Source: Nitzschia sp. pyKryTriq1 (Eukaryota > Bacillariophyta > Bacillariophyceae > Bacillariales > Bacillariaceae). Taken from it: a DNA stretch of 64,000 bases. Below are positions 21,619 through 32,314 of the stretch, piece after piece. Both the position numbers and the translations under genes were made by a program. A model generated the notes under the pieces. It was not told where the DNA came from. It saw nothing but the letters and a program-made list of their open reading frames with translations, and did not search any database. The stretch spans positions 2,350,001 to 2,414,000 of the forward strand of contig OY101120.1 in assembly GCA_956465555.1 (NCBI GenBank). Direction: 5' to 3'. The first letter of the stretch is position 1. Each line of letters opens with the position of its first letter.

Positions 21619-21793
21619 TGTTAAAATCCGTGAGTTCTAGGCAGTGGCTAGCGGCTCAGGGATTCGGGCTAAAGGACTAATTTGACTGTGGGTTAACGAA
21701 GTGCGCTAACATAAATTAATGAGCTCTTGCTCTAACTGATGAAATGAACTTTTGTTCATTTCTACTTTTCTTGAATCGTTGACATGTATATCG
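21619..21793 (-). repeat. LTR-like direct repeat, copy 1
   Basis: 175 bp, apparently identical to 21965-22139. Confidence 0.8.
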
Positions 21794-21964
21794 GATCCGC
21801 TTTGCCAGATCGCAGCACCTTGCTTGGTGTTGTAGTCGATGACGTCATCTGTCGCCTTGGCTGGCGTCAGAGCGAAGTGGGTTGCTGCAGCGGCAGCAGG
21901 AGGGTTGTTGTTGGCGTCAGCCATGGTCGATGTTTGTTTGTTTTACTTTAGCGCAGAGGAAGCG

Positions 21965-22139
21965 TGTTAAAATCCGTGAGTTCTAGGCAGTGGCTAGCGG
22001 CTCAGGGATTCGGGCTAAAGGACTAATTTGACTGTGGGTTAACGAAGTGCGCTAACATAAATTAATGAGCTCTTGCTCTAACTGATGAAATGAACTTTTG
22101 TTCATTTCTACTTTTCTTGAATCGTTGACATGTATATCG
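21965..22139 (-). repeat. LTR-like direct repeat, copy 2
   Basis: 175 bp, apparently identical to 21619-21793, offset 346 bp. Confidence 0.8.
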
Positions 22140-22646
22140 ATAGAAGTCTGCGGGCTTCTTATAGTTTCTTGGAGGATCATAGACTGTCTCAGAGGGTCTT
22201 AGAATGAATCTCTGGGTCGTGATCGAAACGTGCGTCGTGCGTGATCGTGCGTAATTGCGAACGCTGGTCGCGTCCGTCCGTCGTTCCGAGGACGTTCGAT
22301 GTAGTTATTCGAACAGGCATCATGAAAGGGAGCAAACAGCAACAACACAATATCCACCAGATCCGGGCTGACGGACAGACTATTTTAGTTCTATGCTTGA
22401 TTCCTTCGACTGCAATCGACTCTCAGGACTAAAAGAACATGATGGATCATCGACGACCGACGACAATGGTGTGATCGATAGAGACGATGGTCCATGTTTT
22501 GTCAGGTCTTCAATACGAGTAGGTAATAACTCATCAAACTTAATTGTGTGAGCAGAGACAAGATACCAAAACCTTGAGAGGTAGAGATTGATTCATTTTC
22601 TCACATTCATATTCTGTACTACGTTATACGTAAACCATTGATAATT
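22140..22646. other. Spacer upstream of hypothetical gene
   Basis: About 500 bp. A TCGTGCGTGATCGTGCGTAA direct repeat lies near 22230-22255. Nothing else recognised. Confidence 0.35.
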
Positions 22647-23243
22647 ATGTCATTGGAACAACGATGCCAGCAATTTCATGAGGCAGCCATGGGCGTTGGA
22701 AAGAGCAAAGGTGCCACCAAGGAGATTGCTACACTGCGCAAGTTCTTGCACAAGAATCAAGATCAACGATTTACCGATAAGGGAGTGAGCCGATTATTTG
22801 ATAGCATCCAACTCTATATTCACAAGGAGGACTTGGATGATGTGGATTGTAAGGAGGGTCTCCTGGAAGATGCACTCAAAATGCCGTTCACAGTCTTCTC
22901 TACCAAACAAAAGAAATCAATGCTCAAATGGCTAGAAGTACTTCGGGGTGGAGAAACTACTATGAATGCCTTGGAAAATGATGCTCCTGGATCGCAGACG
23001 ATGACGACGACGACGACGACCACTCAGTTGCTTTCTCTCATTGACCTGATGAATGGAAAATTGTCTTTGATGGACGATGAAACGGGAGACACATTCGAAG
23101 ATGTCCCGCTACCACAAGGAGATCTCGGAACCACAATACAAAACGCTTTTGACAATAGTGACAGTGTTGTCTCAGTGGAAGCTCAAATCGAGAAAAGTGT
23201 TGTGAAACAGATTTTGGGCGTTCGGGCGACAGATGAGGACTAG
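22647..23243 (+). CDS. Hypothetical helical protein
   Basis: 198 residues starting at ATG (MSLEQRCQQFHEAAMGVGKS). The first half is predicted helical and contains a regular charged pattern. The middle has a run of Thr (MTTTTTTTTQ) from an ACG repeat at 22999-23022. The acidic segment DDETGDTFEDVPLPQGD and a helical tail follow. No TM, signal or catalytic motif was seen and I do not recognise the family. Reading-frame length and codon use support a real gene. Confidence 0.65.
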   Translation: MSLEQRCQQFHEAAMGVGKSKGATKEIATLRKFLHKNQDQRFTDKGVSRLFDSIQLYIHKEDLDDVDCKEGLLEDALKMPFTVFSTKQKKSMLKWLEVLRGGETTMNALENDAPGSQTMTTTTTTTQLLSLIDLMNGKLSLMDDETGDTFEDVPLPQGDLGTTIQNAFDNSDSVVSVEAQIEKSVVKQILGVRATDED

Positions 23244-24076
23244 TACTAGGTACCGCTGGCGGTACAAATATCCATATTGGACGACTGACTCGTCGGAATA
23301 GCAACTTTTTGATCATCATAGACTACTATGGTGCTCCCCACAGATCATTTTCTCAATCCCTCGACTGCCACGACAGAGTTCCTTTGAAGTGCCGCTTTCT
23401 TTGAATCATAAGATCGAACGAGTGACGACCACAGAGACCCCTCTACTCTCGGCGTATGGTGGATCATAATATATAGTCTGTCACTGGAAAGACTGATGAT
23501 GAAAGAGGATAATATGGTGTCTATCAGGTATTGATATCTAACGGGTCTACTCTCTCTCTCTCTCTCTACTCTCTACTAGTAGTAGAGAGAATACTTCGTC
23601 CGAGATCTCGAGAAGAGTACAGTAGCGGTACAAGTACCGGTAGTGTGGTCATAATAGAGACGTTGTATGAGGAAGGACTCAGGGGTTCACGAGTCAGTCG
23701 TCATCGTGACTCAAGAAAAATCATCAACGCAGAGCGCAGCACGATGAAGAGATAGAACACTGCGTGATCATCTTTGTTGATTTTTGTCCGCTGTATTTTG
23801 CCGTTTTCGCCTATTGTTGTGTTCTTAGCTTGTTGTTCTTGTTGTTCTTGTTCTTGTCTCAGGGTTATTGGAAAGCATTTCGCGAGAAAGAATGATGAAA
23901 TTGATTTGAACTTCCATAAAAGCTCCCTTCACTGCTTGTACTCACTCATCTCGCCTGACGACTGACTGGCTCATCCTCCTCGGTATAATAACTCAAAACG
24001 AATTATTCCTAATTCAGCTGGAATTGGTTTATTATATACACTTATACGTTTATACGGGAAAGAAACACAGCACAAA
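23244..24076. other. Spacer with CT/AG-rich palindrome
   Basis: Contains GGTACCGCTGGCGGTAC near 23258, a (CT)n-ACTAGTAGTAGAGAG hairpin at 23549-23595, and GTACAAGTACCGGTA near 23627. No gene recognised. Confidence 0.35.
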
Positions 24077-24814
24077 ATGAAATGGCCAGAAAATCTGCAG
24101 CTGTCGCCCCTTCACAATAACGTGGGAGTTTGTATGGCTATGGTGATTTACTACAGATTGGCGATTGAGCTGGCCTGTTGGATTAGAGTTCGATGGCAGC
24201 AGCAGGCGGTATCACGTTACGTTCTGCATATGTTCTTCTCGACGCTAGTCATCTTCTGGCCATACTTTGATCAAAGCGACTGGAGTTGGAGGCTCAATGC
24301 ATTGGTTCCCTTTGTTGTTTGGACTCGGCTATTCTACAAGGGTGCAATTCTGCGAGATACAAATGACCCTGACGTTCAGAATATCTCCTTGTCGAGCTCG
24401 CCTCATGACCTCTTGTTTGGTCCGGCATGGTCCGCAGCCGTCATGATTTGGATTGGAATTTACTCATTCATGACCGAAGAAGCCGCGGTCATCGCAGCGG
24501 TCAGTTTTGGTGACGGTTTGGCACCCCTAATTGGAACAAAGTATGGCAGACACATCTTTCAGATGCCTTTGGCCAATCCTAAAACGATTGAGGGCAGCGT
24601 CGTGGGGGTCTTTCTAGGGGCTGTAGCTGGCTGCTATTTTTATTTGTACATGATGGGGATACCGCTGCTGCCACTTGGCTTGGTGCTTACATATGCAGGC
24701 ATAGCAGCAGTGGCGGAGGCAACGGCACCTGGTCACTTGGACAATATTGTGGCACCAGTCATTTTGCATTTCAGTATTGACACAGTACAGCAGATGATAC
24801 TTCCAGCAGCTTGA
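24077..24814 (+). CDS. Phytol kinase / CTP-dependent polyprenol kinase-like membrane protein
   Basis: 245 residues, ATG start, about six hydrophobic segments. The family signature is clear at about residues 135-185: AAVIAAVSFGDGLAPLIGTK followed by YGRHIF, then KTIEGSVVGVFLGAV. This corresponds to the VSxGDGxAxxxGxxxG...KSxEGSxxxF pattern of the VTE5/FOLK/dolichol-kinase family. VTE5 phosphorylates phytol with CTP to recycle it for tocopherol and chlorophyll in plastids; FOLK acts on farnesol. The C-terminal EATAPGHLDNIVAPV matches the conserved E...DN.....P element. The N-terminus has no obvious plastid presequence, so location is uncertain. It converges with the next gene, 148 bp away. Confidence 0.85.
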   Translation: MKWPENLQLSPLHNNVGVCMAMVIYYRLAIELACWIRVRWQQQAVSRYVLHMFFSTLVIFWPYFDQSDWSWRLNALVPFVVWTRLFYKGAILRDTNDPDVQNISLSSSPHDLLFGPAWSAAVMIWIGIYSFMTEEAAVIAAVSFGDGLAPLIGTKYGRHIFQMPLANPKTIEGSVVGVFLGAVAGCYFYLYMMGIPLLPLGLVLTYAGIAAVAEATAPGHLDNIVAPVILHFSIDTVQQMILPAA

Positions 24815-24962
24815 AAAGCGCATTTGCTATCTAATATTGTTTTCTGTGTCGAATTCTAAAATTGAAAACTTTAGTAATAAGAGACTTGGATTTGAATTTT
24901 GATTTCAACGCTCCCTACATTTTGCTTTTCCCTCGACTTCCAGAGCTGGAACTTTCAAAATC

Positions 24963-27415
24963 CTAGAAATCCAAGATGCTTCCTACCATTTGTCCTCCCA
25001 GCTCCTGTAAATCGGCTTCAATTTGCTCATCCGAACCCCTAGTAGCAGTCGCCTCTGATACGGTGTCTGGTGCAAAGGGGTTTTCCTTCACTCCCCCGTA
25101 TGAAAGGCTGCCCGCAGGAGAGCCATGAAAGCAAGACGAAGTTCCGACGCGTGCGGGAGAGGATCCAAACCTTGCAGGGTGGGTCCATTCCTGGTGGTGG
25201 TGGTGTTTGTCATCAGATTCTTCTGTCAGGATCGAGGGCAACGCGAATGCTTGCGCATTATTTGCGTGATCCCAGGAGCGTGCCGGCGAAGCATTTCCCT
25301 GTACGATAGGTACCAAAAACGGTACATCATCCGAGCAAGATTTCTGCTGGATAAGAGGAAAGAGTCGGGAGTCGTCATTGAACCTCTCATGACTGGCTAC
25401 TGAAGTTGGTCCCAATCCAGGAGGTGGCGGGGGCATCAGTGAATCAGGAGTTGGGAGCGAAAATCTGCTGATGTCATGATGTTCAAAGTGAGGAGGAGAT
25501 ACCGGGGACAAAGTGGCAACACGATTACCCCGAATCGGGGAACCAGGGATATTGCTTTGAGTGGACGCATCTTGGATATTGGTACTGCGTCCTTTCCAGG
25601 TTGCCCCTGCACCTGCACCTCGACCGGCACGGCGATTGCTGGGTCGATGCGAACTGGATGTCTGCCCTTGTAGTTGCTGGCGATTGAGGTTTTCAACGGG
25701 TTTTCCGTTGGAGTTCTGACGGTCTGCTGGGTGAACATGCTTCACAGCTGTTGCTGCTGGCTTCAACGCATCCCAGCGACTTGGACCTTCAGTTCCTTTC
25801 GGCGGATTCATTTTGGTCTTCGGGTTGGCATTTCCAAGGCGCTTGTTTCGGCGAGGATTTGACGTGGCTGCTTTCGGTTTCAGGTCTCCAGAGTTGTTCG
25901 TGGTGGGCGAGGGCGCAGAAAAAATGGACAGCTTTTGCTCACTTGACTGAGGGGAACTCAACGTGGTGGCTGCTGGTAATGACATACTCATGCCCACCGA
26001 CGGTAAAGATCGTATCGAAGTCGAACCGCATGACAAATCATCAGACATGGCCGTTGTGTCGAGAGTTGAAACGGAAGGAACTCGTGTGCGTCCTCTTATA
26101 TCTTTTTCAAATGTCGTTTTGGTGGCTGCTGCAATTGGCAAAATTGGTGTTGGGCACACAGAAGTTTCTGGTAAATCGTCGAGCTCGCGAATGGAATCTC
26201 CTTCCACTTTTATTGTAGACCCGTGGTAGGACTTCGTATTGCGTACAGATGAGCTAGGCGTCAAGGGTGTAAGATCCGGTGCACTGTCTTCAAGCGATCT
26301 CGTGGGTGAAGTTGCGTCTCGTGAGTGTGCAGGAGCGTACGCGTCATCGGTTGCTGCTGCTCCTGCTGCTCGAGAAGGAGTTGATGGGGCTGACTTCGCT
26401 TTCCCAGTGCCTCCTCGATGACGTGCGTGTCCTTTGCGTTTCTTCTTTTTCTTGTCTGGGGCAGGGGATGCCCGCCTTGTTCGTCTCGGAATGATACTTC
26501 GTAGCATGGTGAACATGAGAAACATCAGCGCTGTTAATGTGATAGATGCAATTATGGATGGCAACACACCGTAGTCTGTAATTAAAAGCTGCCAACACTC
26601 TGACAAAGATTGAAGCGTGGAGAGGATTGCGTTCCTGGTGTTGACAAATAATGAATGAAGACAATATAACAAACAATTGTCAGACATGTCAACAGGAGTA
26701 GGACTTTGACACTCCAGCGGCTATCGAGACCGGCAAACTGACGTGCTTGCTTCGGTAAAACTTACTTGACTTTCCCCATCATGATCCAAGTGAACCCATC
26801 CGGATGCACCACCAACGTAAAGACGGTGCAGAGCGCTAGTGCTGTCAAGGCCGGTGGCGGCCATGCTTTGGGATCTGGTTTCGTATGAGGACCCATCGGC
26901 TGCCAAAATGCATGATGGATCCACGACGAAGAAGGACCCATCTTGTCATGCATCCACTCCGAAAAACTGCCAAAAACGAGACGAAGCAAATGACCCAAGA
27001 TCACCGTGCGGACTAGCACTGTGATTCCAAAAACACTCCGTCGCATCCACAGAGCAACCAGCGGAATATATATTGTCATCATCAATTCCCAGATAGAGCT
27101 GCTTTTCGAAGAATAATTATCGTCCTCGTCATGGTCCTGTCCGTTATTGTTTCCTTCGCAGGCGCCAAACGCACCAGACGACTCTTCATAGTGAGAAAAT
27201 TCATCCATTGTAGAAGCGGGAACACCCGACCCTGTCGTCATACTTGGTAACTCCAACTCAGATTGGAACTGGCAAGAATTGTCGACCGTTTTCACAGCAG
27301 AATACGGTTCGCGGGATGACTCCTCCTCTGCCACACTACTCGAAACAGCGTGCATGAAAGTCCTCTCGGCTTCGCCTTGGCCTTGACCCTTCCAGTGTCC
27401 ACAAAGCGACAACAA
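24963..27415 (-). CDS. Two-exon multi-membrane protein with long disordered tail
   Basis: Exon 1 is 27415-26766 and exon 2 is 26634-24963. The 131-bp intron starts GTAAGT and ends CAG, and splicing keeps the frame (...MMGKVKNAILSTLQ...). The product is about 773 residues. It has hydrophobic segments at about residues 108-130 (MMTIYIPLVALWM), 128-150, 185-210 (ALTALALCTVFTLVV) and 238-262 (IASITLTALMFLMFTML). A KKKKKRKGHARHRGG basic stretch and roughly 480 residues of Ser/Pro/Thr-rich sequence with Pro runs follow. The polybasic segment just after the last TM may bind phosphoinositides or act as a retention signal; that is inference. No family recognised. Confidence 0.7.
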
Positions 27416-28005
27416 TAAAACCAGAAACTACGTTCCCACTGAGCCTCCGGACTACCTTTGTGACTCGGGTGGCAATCGTACCCAGCGACTGTTATGTTGT
27501 GAGTTGTGATACCGCGACGAATACTGAAAACGATGGTTCCCATGTGCTCGATGCTCGATGCTCGATGAGAGGACAGAGGACACAACATGAAGATAGCGGA
27601 TGGCGGGGCGCTCTCTTTATCCAAACGCTGCGCGGCAACTCATCCGCGGTGCGGTTGCCGTGCGGTGTGCGTTCGTTGCATCCACAAAAAATTGCGAAGC
27701 AGAATTGAACAAAACTTCCGCTCGAACTGGTCGTAGTTGGACCCATGTATGTGGTGGCCTGCTCGTGTCGCAAAAGACATTGACTTACGTCACAAAAAAC
27801 TGGTTGGGCCTCAAGTGCAAAACATGTTGTCGTTAAAACAAGTTACTTTCAAGGAAACTTAATCACAAAGATTCTGTTGGTTGAAAATGAAAGTTATCCG
27901 TGTGTTCTTTAAAAAATTAGTCTTTGATAGATGGGAGTTTTAGTGTACGCTTCTCGCTCCCCCCACGGGCTGGATCCAAAACTGCTGTCATCAAAAAACC
28001 TGTCA

Positions 28006-28219
28006 GGGCGAGCACTTCCCCGATGAGCCAGTAATTCGAAATTTACTCGAAAATAACGGCAAATCGGGGATCACACGCTCTGTCATAGACCAAGTACATA
28101 AGGATATACGGACTTGTAGATAGCTTATGGAGATGAGGTATTCCACGTGGAGGTGCGGAGAACAAGGCGCGCGTGAGAGAGGTGGAGTCTGCAGGAATCC
28201 ACGTTATTCCCCAAGACTC
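28006..28219 (+). repeat. 214-bp direct repeat, copy 1
   Basis: Starts GGGCGAGCACTTCCCCGATG and ends CCCCAAGACTC. Apparently identical to 28523-28736. Confidence 0.85.
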
Positions 28220-28522
28220 TGACTCGACAGCCGGCCAGACGGAGGCAGAAGGAGCTTCTGATGGAAGGCGCACGCCTGACAGACGGAGTAATGATGACGC
28301 CATCAAATGAATCTGATTGGTAGATGGGCGGAAGAAATGGCGCAGGCTGCAGAGATGAGTGAGGACGGCGAGCAATCGAAAGAGTGATCGCAGGATCATT
28401 CGAGATCGATCTGCAAACGAGCCGAGAGCTCACAATTCTGCAAATCGTCGCAATTCGAGCATCGAGATCAGTGGAATAGATAGTAGAGTAAAAGCTTTCC
28501 CACCCACCCACACCAAGGGTAC

Positions 28523-28736
28523 GGGCGAGCACTTCCCCGATGAGCCAGTAATTCGAAATTTACTCGAAAATAACGGCAAATCGGGGATCACACGCTCTGT
28601 CATAGACCAAGTACATAAGGATATACGGACTTGTAGATAGCTTATGGAGATGAGGTATTCCACGTGGAGGTGCGGAGAACAAGGCGCGCGTGAGAGAGGT
28701 GGAGTCTGCAGGAATCCACGTTATTCCCCAAGACTC
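28523..28736 (+). repeat. 214-bp direct repeat, copy 2
   Basis: Offset 517 bp from copy 1, with a 303-bp spacer. It could be a local duplication or the ends of a very short LTR-type element. No clear TG...CA ends, primer site or target duplication was found, so the class is open. Confidence 0.85.
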
Positions 28737-29142
28737 CAAATATTTGGCGGGAAATCCATCCTCAACGACGATTTACTTAAGGTCTTGCTTCGTTGTAGGT
28801 CACAATGAGATTTTTCGCCTGACTCTAAAAGCATACTTAACCAATGTCCTCATGTCACCCATCTAAGTATTTCGAATACACATGTAATAAACTCCCTCGC
28901 GCCACGAAAGAAATACTTGTGGAAGCAGTCGCACCTCGTGTGACAGCGCCTTCGTTCAAGTTTATGCATTGGGAACATCTAACACCGCGCCTCAATTCAA
29001 AACCGAGGCAGAGCGGAGCAACACATCTTGTTAATTCCCACTCGAGGAGTGGAAGGCCACATTCGTTTGTACCGATACGAAACACCAAGGGGAAAGAGTT
29101 ATTTCATGTCCTGGTCAACAGTATATTATTGCAAGTAAAAGT

Positions 29143-31086
29143 ATGGTCGTTGGAGAAAAAATGTCAAGCTTTTCTCTGCCCCCGTCGTTTCGTAATTTCA
29201 GGGAACGAGCTTCCTGGGATGACGGTACTCCATCGAGGGCGGGTGCTGGGGGTATGAAAGAGTTTGTGACAGGCATGATGTCGCCATTCACGGCGTGTTG
29301 GCAACCTGATATCGGCCCTTGTGCCCCTGGGTGTGGTCCGGACTATCATGCTCGTAAATATTCGAAGACACATACCAACCCTGCGGTGGTTTCACCCTTG
29401 GTAGATCGCATGAGTCCTGCTGATTACGACATCCCCACATCCCCTGTCACATCCTATCGCAGCACAAGAGGTGCTGCACCGAACGAGGAAGAGCCACGCC
29501 CAGCAACGGATATCGAAAAGCCGCATTCGAATGACGTTCTTTGTGGACGAGGTGGAAGCAGCAATCGGCATCTAGGAAACATGCACTTCCGAGAGCTGGT
29601 AGCTGCCAACAAGAAAACTTATGTCGGGCTCACCAAGAAGCAAAAGATGCTCGTAGCGAGAAACATTGTGGAGATGGTGCACAGCACCGATCCCCCTGGT
29701 CGTTTCCTCTCTAAGGATCTGGATACTGGCCTGTGGTACGATATTGGACTTCCTCGAAGTTTGGAGAAAACCTCTCAAGCCCTGCGCGAAAAGAACTCGA
29801 ACGAGTACCCCACGGAACAAGGAATGGAAGTCAGTGATATAATATCGGATACGTCAATGCCTTACTCAGCCAGATCGGAATCCCCACCTCCCGTGGAGGA
29901 CGAGAAGTCGCCTTGCAAGAGCCGAAGTAGCAAACACGTAGAGGCGCCACCATTAACGGTTCCGTCTCACCTGGCTCAAGTCTTTGGCTCAAAGAAGCCT
30001 CATGAGTCTCATCATGCTTGGCCCGACTACGCTCCTTCGAATAGGCACTTGGAGCAGCCGTATCTGCCCAGCTACCCGCCTCAGGCGCCTGCAAGTCCTC
30101 GCCGAGAACATTACTCGGTGCCTCCAAGACCACATCACTATGATGCACCATCGCCGAGGAGTGCCCACCCCTACCACAGTGCGCCACCCACACATTACAG
30201 TCATCCAGAGCAAGGCGCTCCTCCATACCCTCATCATTCTTATGGTCACCCAGAACCATCGCCGCCTCAAGACTATCGAGAGCACTACGACTACTATCAG
30301 CGTCGTTCCGACCCTCGAGACCACTACGGGCACCCGTCACCGCATCGGGCGCCGCCGCCGCCACCGCCACATGGTGCGCACTATCATGGTTACGCCCCAC
30401 CACCGCCACCCCCCGGGCCGCCTCCTCCATCCTATAGGCAGCATCGGCACCCTCCTCCGCCGCCGCATCACAGGCCGCCCACTCGTTCTTTGCCACCTAG
30501 CGAACACCATCGTCACCAACATCATCCTGGCGGACATGGGCATCGCTACGATTGTACCCCGCCACCGCCGCCGCATGCGAGTGGTCACCCTACGACGACG
30601 CAACCTGCTATACCAGCGCCCCTCACTCCTTCGTCATTGCAGAGTCCGATGATTGTGAAATCACCCTCGAATGGGTATGTGCGAAGCAAGTCGGAAGTGT
30701 CACCCGACCGTCGTCAAGAATGGAAGCGCCAGCGAAATGAGAAGGGTGTCCACCGAAAACGAGAATCGGATACGACAGCACTGTCTCACGCTGTGGAAAA
30801 CGCCTTGTCATTGGAAGAGCGAGTAGTGGGAAGGGAACGGCCCTCTACCAGTACGACCTCGGTACCACCGGCAGACACTGCAACGGGTAGTAGGCCGAAA
30901 CAGATCACTTCGCCGTCGGGAGTACTACAAGGACGTTCCCGTCCTCGAGGAGGAGCTTCAAATATGAGCGCATCATCTGTGGCAGCCGCTTCGTTGACAG
31001 AAAAGGAGGGGGATGCGATCAGCGCTCTGTCGGGACTTGCTGCTTTGTCCACGGCAGCCTTTTTGAAGCTAGACGAGGCAGACTAA
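29143..31086 (+). CDS. DUF6824 protein with Pro/His-rich middle
   Basis: 647 residues. ATG at 29143, with a second possible start at 29161 (MSSFSLPPSF). At about residues 128-220 lies a DUF6824-type domain: NDVLCGRGGSSNRHLGNMHF, then VGLTKKQKMLVARNIV, GRFLSKD and WYDIGLPRSLEKTSQALREK. This is the NDVLxGRG...N...FR pattern shared with the CRAL-TRIO fusion at 8388. Residues about 290-490 are a Pro/His/Tyr-rich low-complexity stretch with PPPPPP runs. A basic segment (DRRQEWKRQRNEKGVHRKRE) follows, possibly a nuclear signal. The DUF6824 family is large in diatoms and its function is unknown; a DNA- or protein-binding role is only a guess. Confidence 0.8.
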   Translation: MVVGEKMSSFSLPPSFRNFRERASWDDGTPSRAGAGGMKEFVTGMMSPFTACWQPDIGPCAPGCGPDYHARKYSKTHTNPAVVSPLVDRMSPADYDIPTSPVTSYRSTRGAAPNEEEPRPATDIEKPHSNDVLCGRGGSSNRHLGNMHFRELVAANKKTYVGLTKKQKMLVARNIVEMVHSTDPPGRFLSKDLDTGLWYDIGLPRSLEKTSQALREKNSNEYPTEQGMEVSDIISDTSMPYSARSESPPPVEDEKSPCKSRSSKHVEAPPLTVPSHLAQVFGSKKPHESHHAWPDYAPSNRHLEQPYLPSYPPQAPASPRREHYSVPPRPHHYDAPSPRSAHPYHSAPPTHYSHPEQGAPPYPHHSYGHPEPSPPQDYREHYDYYQRRSDPRDHYGHPSPHRAPPPPPPHGAHYHGYAPPPPPPGPPPPSYRQHRHPPPPPHHRPPTRSLPPSEHHRHQHHPGGHGHRYDCTPPPPPHASGHPTTTQPAIPAPLTPSSLQSPMIVKSPSNGYVRSKSEVSPDRRQEWKRQRNEKGVHRKRESDTTALSHAVENALSLEERVVGRERPSTSTTSVPPADTATGSRPKQITSPSGVLQGRSRPRGGASNMSASSVAAASLTEKEGDAISALSGLAALSTAAFLKLDEAD

Positions 31087-31375
31087 CTAATCAACAAAGC
31101 AATGGGTTTGTGCATTTTGGGATACGGGATACGGTGTTGTACGAATACTGACAGCATGATGAGAATAATAATTATAGGCTAATATTGTGATTGTAATGAA
31201 TAATTGTTGCATAGTACGGGTAATTGCATTTCAGCAATCGGCATGCAATGCAGTCCATTGAATTTTTTTACCATAGAACAATATAACAGGTTCACATGAG
31301 ATGTAGCATTGCATTTCCGTGATGTGTGATGTCACGTAAAGACGAAAAGGTCTCGATTCGATCGGCATAATAGTT

Positions 31376-32314
31376 TTACTGCATACGATCGTAGCCCTCG
31401 ATCGCCCACTTTGTGGCAACTGCTGCCGAGAGAAAGTGCCATGTGGAATGAAGAAATGCGTAGCACGGATATGAAACCACCAAGGTGGCTAAAGCAGCGA
31501 TGCCAAGGGTCAAGACTTTTTTGGAAGGAAACCCGCACGTTTTCAAAAAGTAAAAACATGCAGAAATCGCGATTCCGTGGTCGACGTAGCAGAGACTCTC
31601 TGCAACGGCGTGTGATCCCAATGCTTGCACAGAGTGGAAAATTGTGCTCACCGTACCGGCCGTCAGGATCCACAGTCCCAGGTTGGTGAATTTAGTAGGT
31701 TGGATTGGCACGAGTCCATTCTTCGCAGTCTTAAAAGGAAACTTTTGCACCAAGAACCCTCCAGAAACAAAATAGGCAATATTCGAAAGTAAAAAACCAC
31801 CAATCACAAGGGCGGCGTCCTTCGATTGCCTTATCATATCCATCCTCACCACGGGCCACCAGTCAGGCATGGAAGCATAAGTCCCTTTGAAGACTGCACA
31901 ATAAACAGGAATGACGGCTAAGACCATTGGCCAGATCCACCAAGACTTTGCGACAACTTTGCTCAGAGCCCTTTGTATTGCCTCCACCTGGCTTACGGCT
32001 AAACCAAGCCCAGGATACCTTTCCTGCGCACGGTCACATATTTCCCTCAACGACTTTGGGCTGGGAGACAAAACATCTGTGAAACTAAATGCTGTTTCAC
32101 TTGCACGTCTCTGCGTGACTTCCGGACTGCGATAGCTTCCTTGATTTCTTCGAATGATTGTGGCATCAGTGTGAAACGTCGCGATCCGAGAGAATTCTCT
32201 GTTATTATTCATATAAGTGTTCTCAAAGTGCCTGGTCACCGCCCCATTAGATGCATGGAAACCCGATGCTCCATTTCCAATGAGGAAAAGTAAGAGAAGG
32301 AATGATAATATCAT
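31376..32314 (-). CDS. Six-TM protein with plastid-type presequence, CREST-like residues
   Basis: 312 residues, ATG start. The N-terminus is a hydrophobic signal followed by NGASGFHAS, where cleavage before Phe is like the diatom plastid ASAFAP junction. About six TMs follow. TM3 carries S-x3-H (VSTIFHS, about residue 226), TM4 opens with Asp (YVDHG, about 243), and TM6 carries H-x3-H (HSTWH, about 289-293). The order S-x3-H, D, H-x3-H is that of the CREST membrane hydrolases (alkaline ceramidase, PAQR, Per1, TMEM8). However, the gap between D and HxxxH is short (about 46 residues) compared with seven-TM members. The assignment is therefore tentative. It is divergent from a plastid-type GNAT gene. 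Confidence 0.65.
   Translation of the reverse strand: MILSFLLLLFLIGNGASGFHASNGAVTRHFENTYMNNNREFSRIATFHTDATIIRRNQGSYRSPEVTQRRASETAFSFTDVLSPSPKSLREICDRAQERYPGLGLAVSQVEAIQRALSKVVAKSWWIWPMVLAVIPVYCAVFKGTYASMPDWWPVVRMDMIRQSKDAALVIGGFLLSNIAYFVSGGFLVQKFPFKTAKNGLVPIQPTKFTNLGLWILTAGTVSTIFHSVQALGSHAVAESLCYVDHGIAISACFYFLKTCGFPSKKVLTLGIAALATLVVSYPCYAFLHSTWHFLSAAVATKWAIEGYDRMQ

Larger units (their letters stand above)
21619..22139 (-). mobile_element. Broken Ty1/copia-type LTR retroelement relic (CoDi-like)
   Basis: Two 175-bp direct repeats (21619-21793 and 21965-22139) appear identical and flank only about 170 bp. Read on the minus strand, a terminal repeat can be drawn with TGT...ACA ends, as in LTRs. 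Just after the first comes a frame beginning MADANNNPPAAAAA with ALTPAKATDDVIDYNT, which resembles the N-terminus of the Gag protein of diatom Ty1/copia elements. The element is broken: nearly all of the interior is absent and no protease, integrase or reverse transcriptase is present. Matching repeats suggest a recent event. No target-site duplication was seen. Confidence 0.55.
27416..29142. other. Gene-poor spacer with long direct repeats
   Basis: Holds the 214-bp direct repeat pair described separately. Frames of 90-140 codons across it read repeats and show no domains. The right part (28740-29142) is presumably the promoter and 5' UTR of the DUF6824 gene. Confidence 0.4.

Noticed and set aside
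21838-21846. A second TGACGTCA site
   Set aside because: It lies within the Gag-like frame of the LTR relic, not in a host promoter.
28125-28640. ORFs of 93-135 codons in the 214-bp repeat region
   Set aside because: They cross repeat borders and show no domain.
29831-30652. Antisense and out-of-frame ORFs (up to about 222 codons) over the Pro/His-rich part of the DUF6824 gene
   Set aside because: They read the CCA/CAC-rich low-complexity DNA in other frames and give Arg/Met/His-rich nonsense with no domain.
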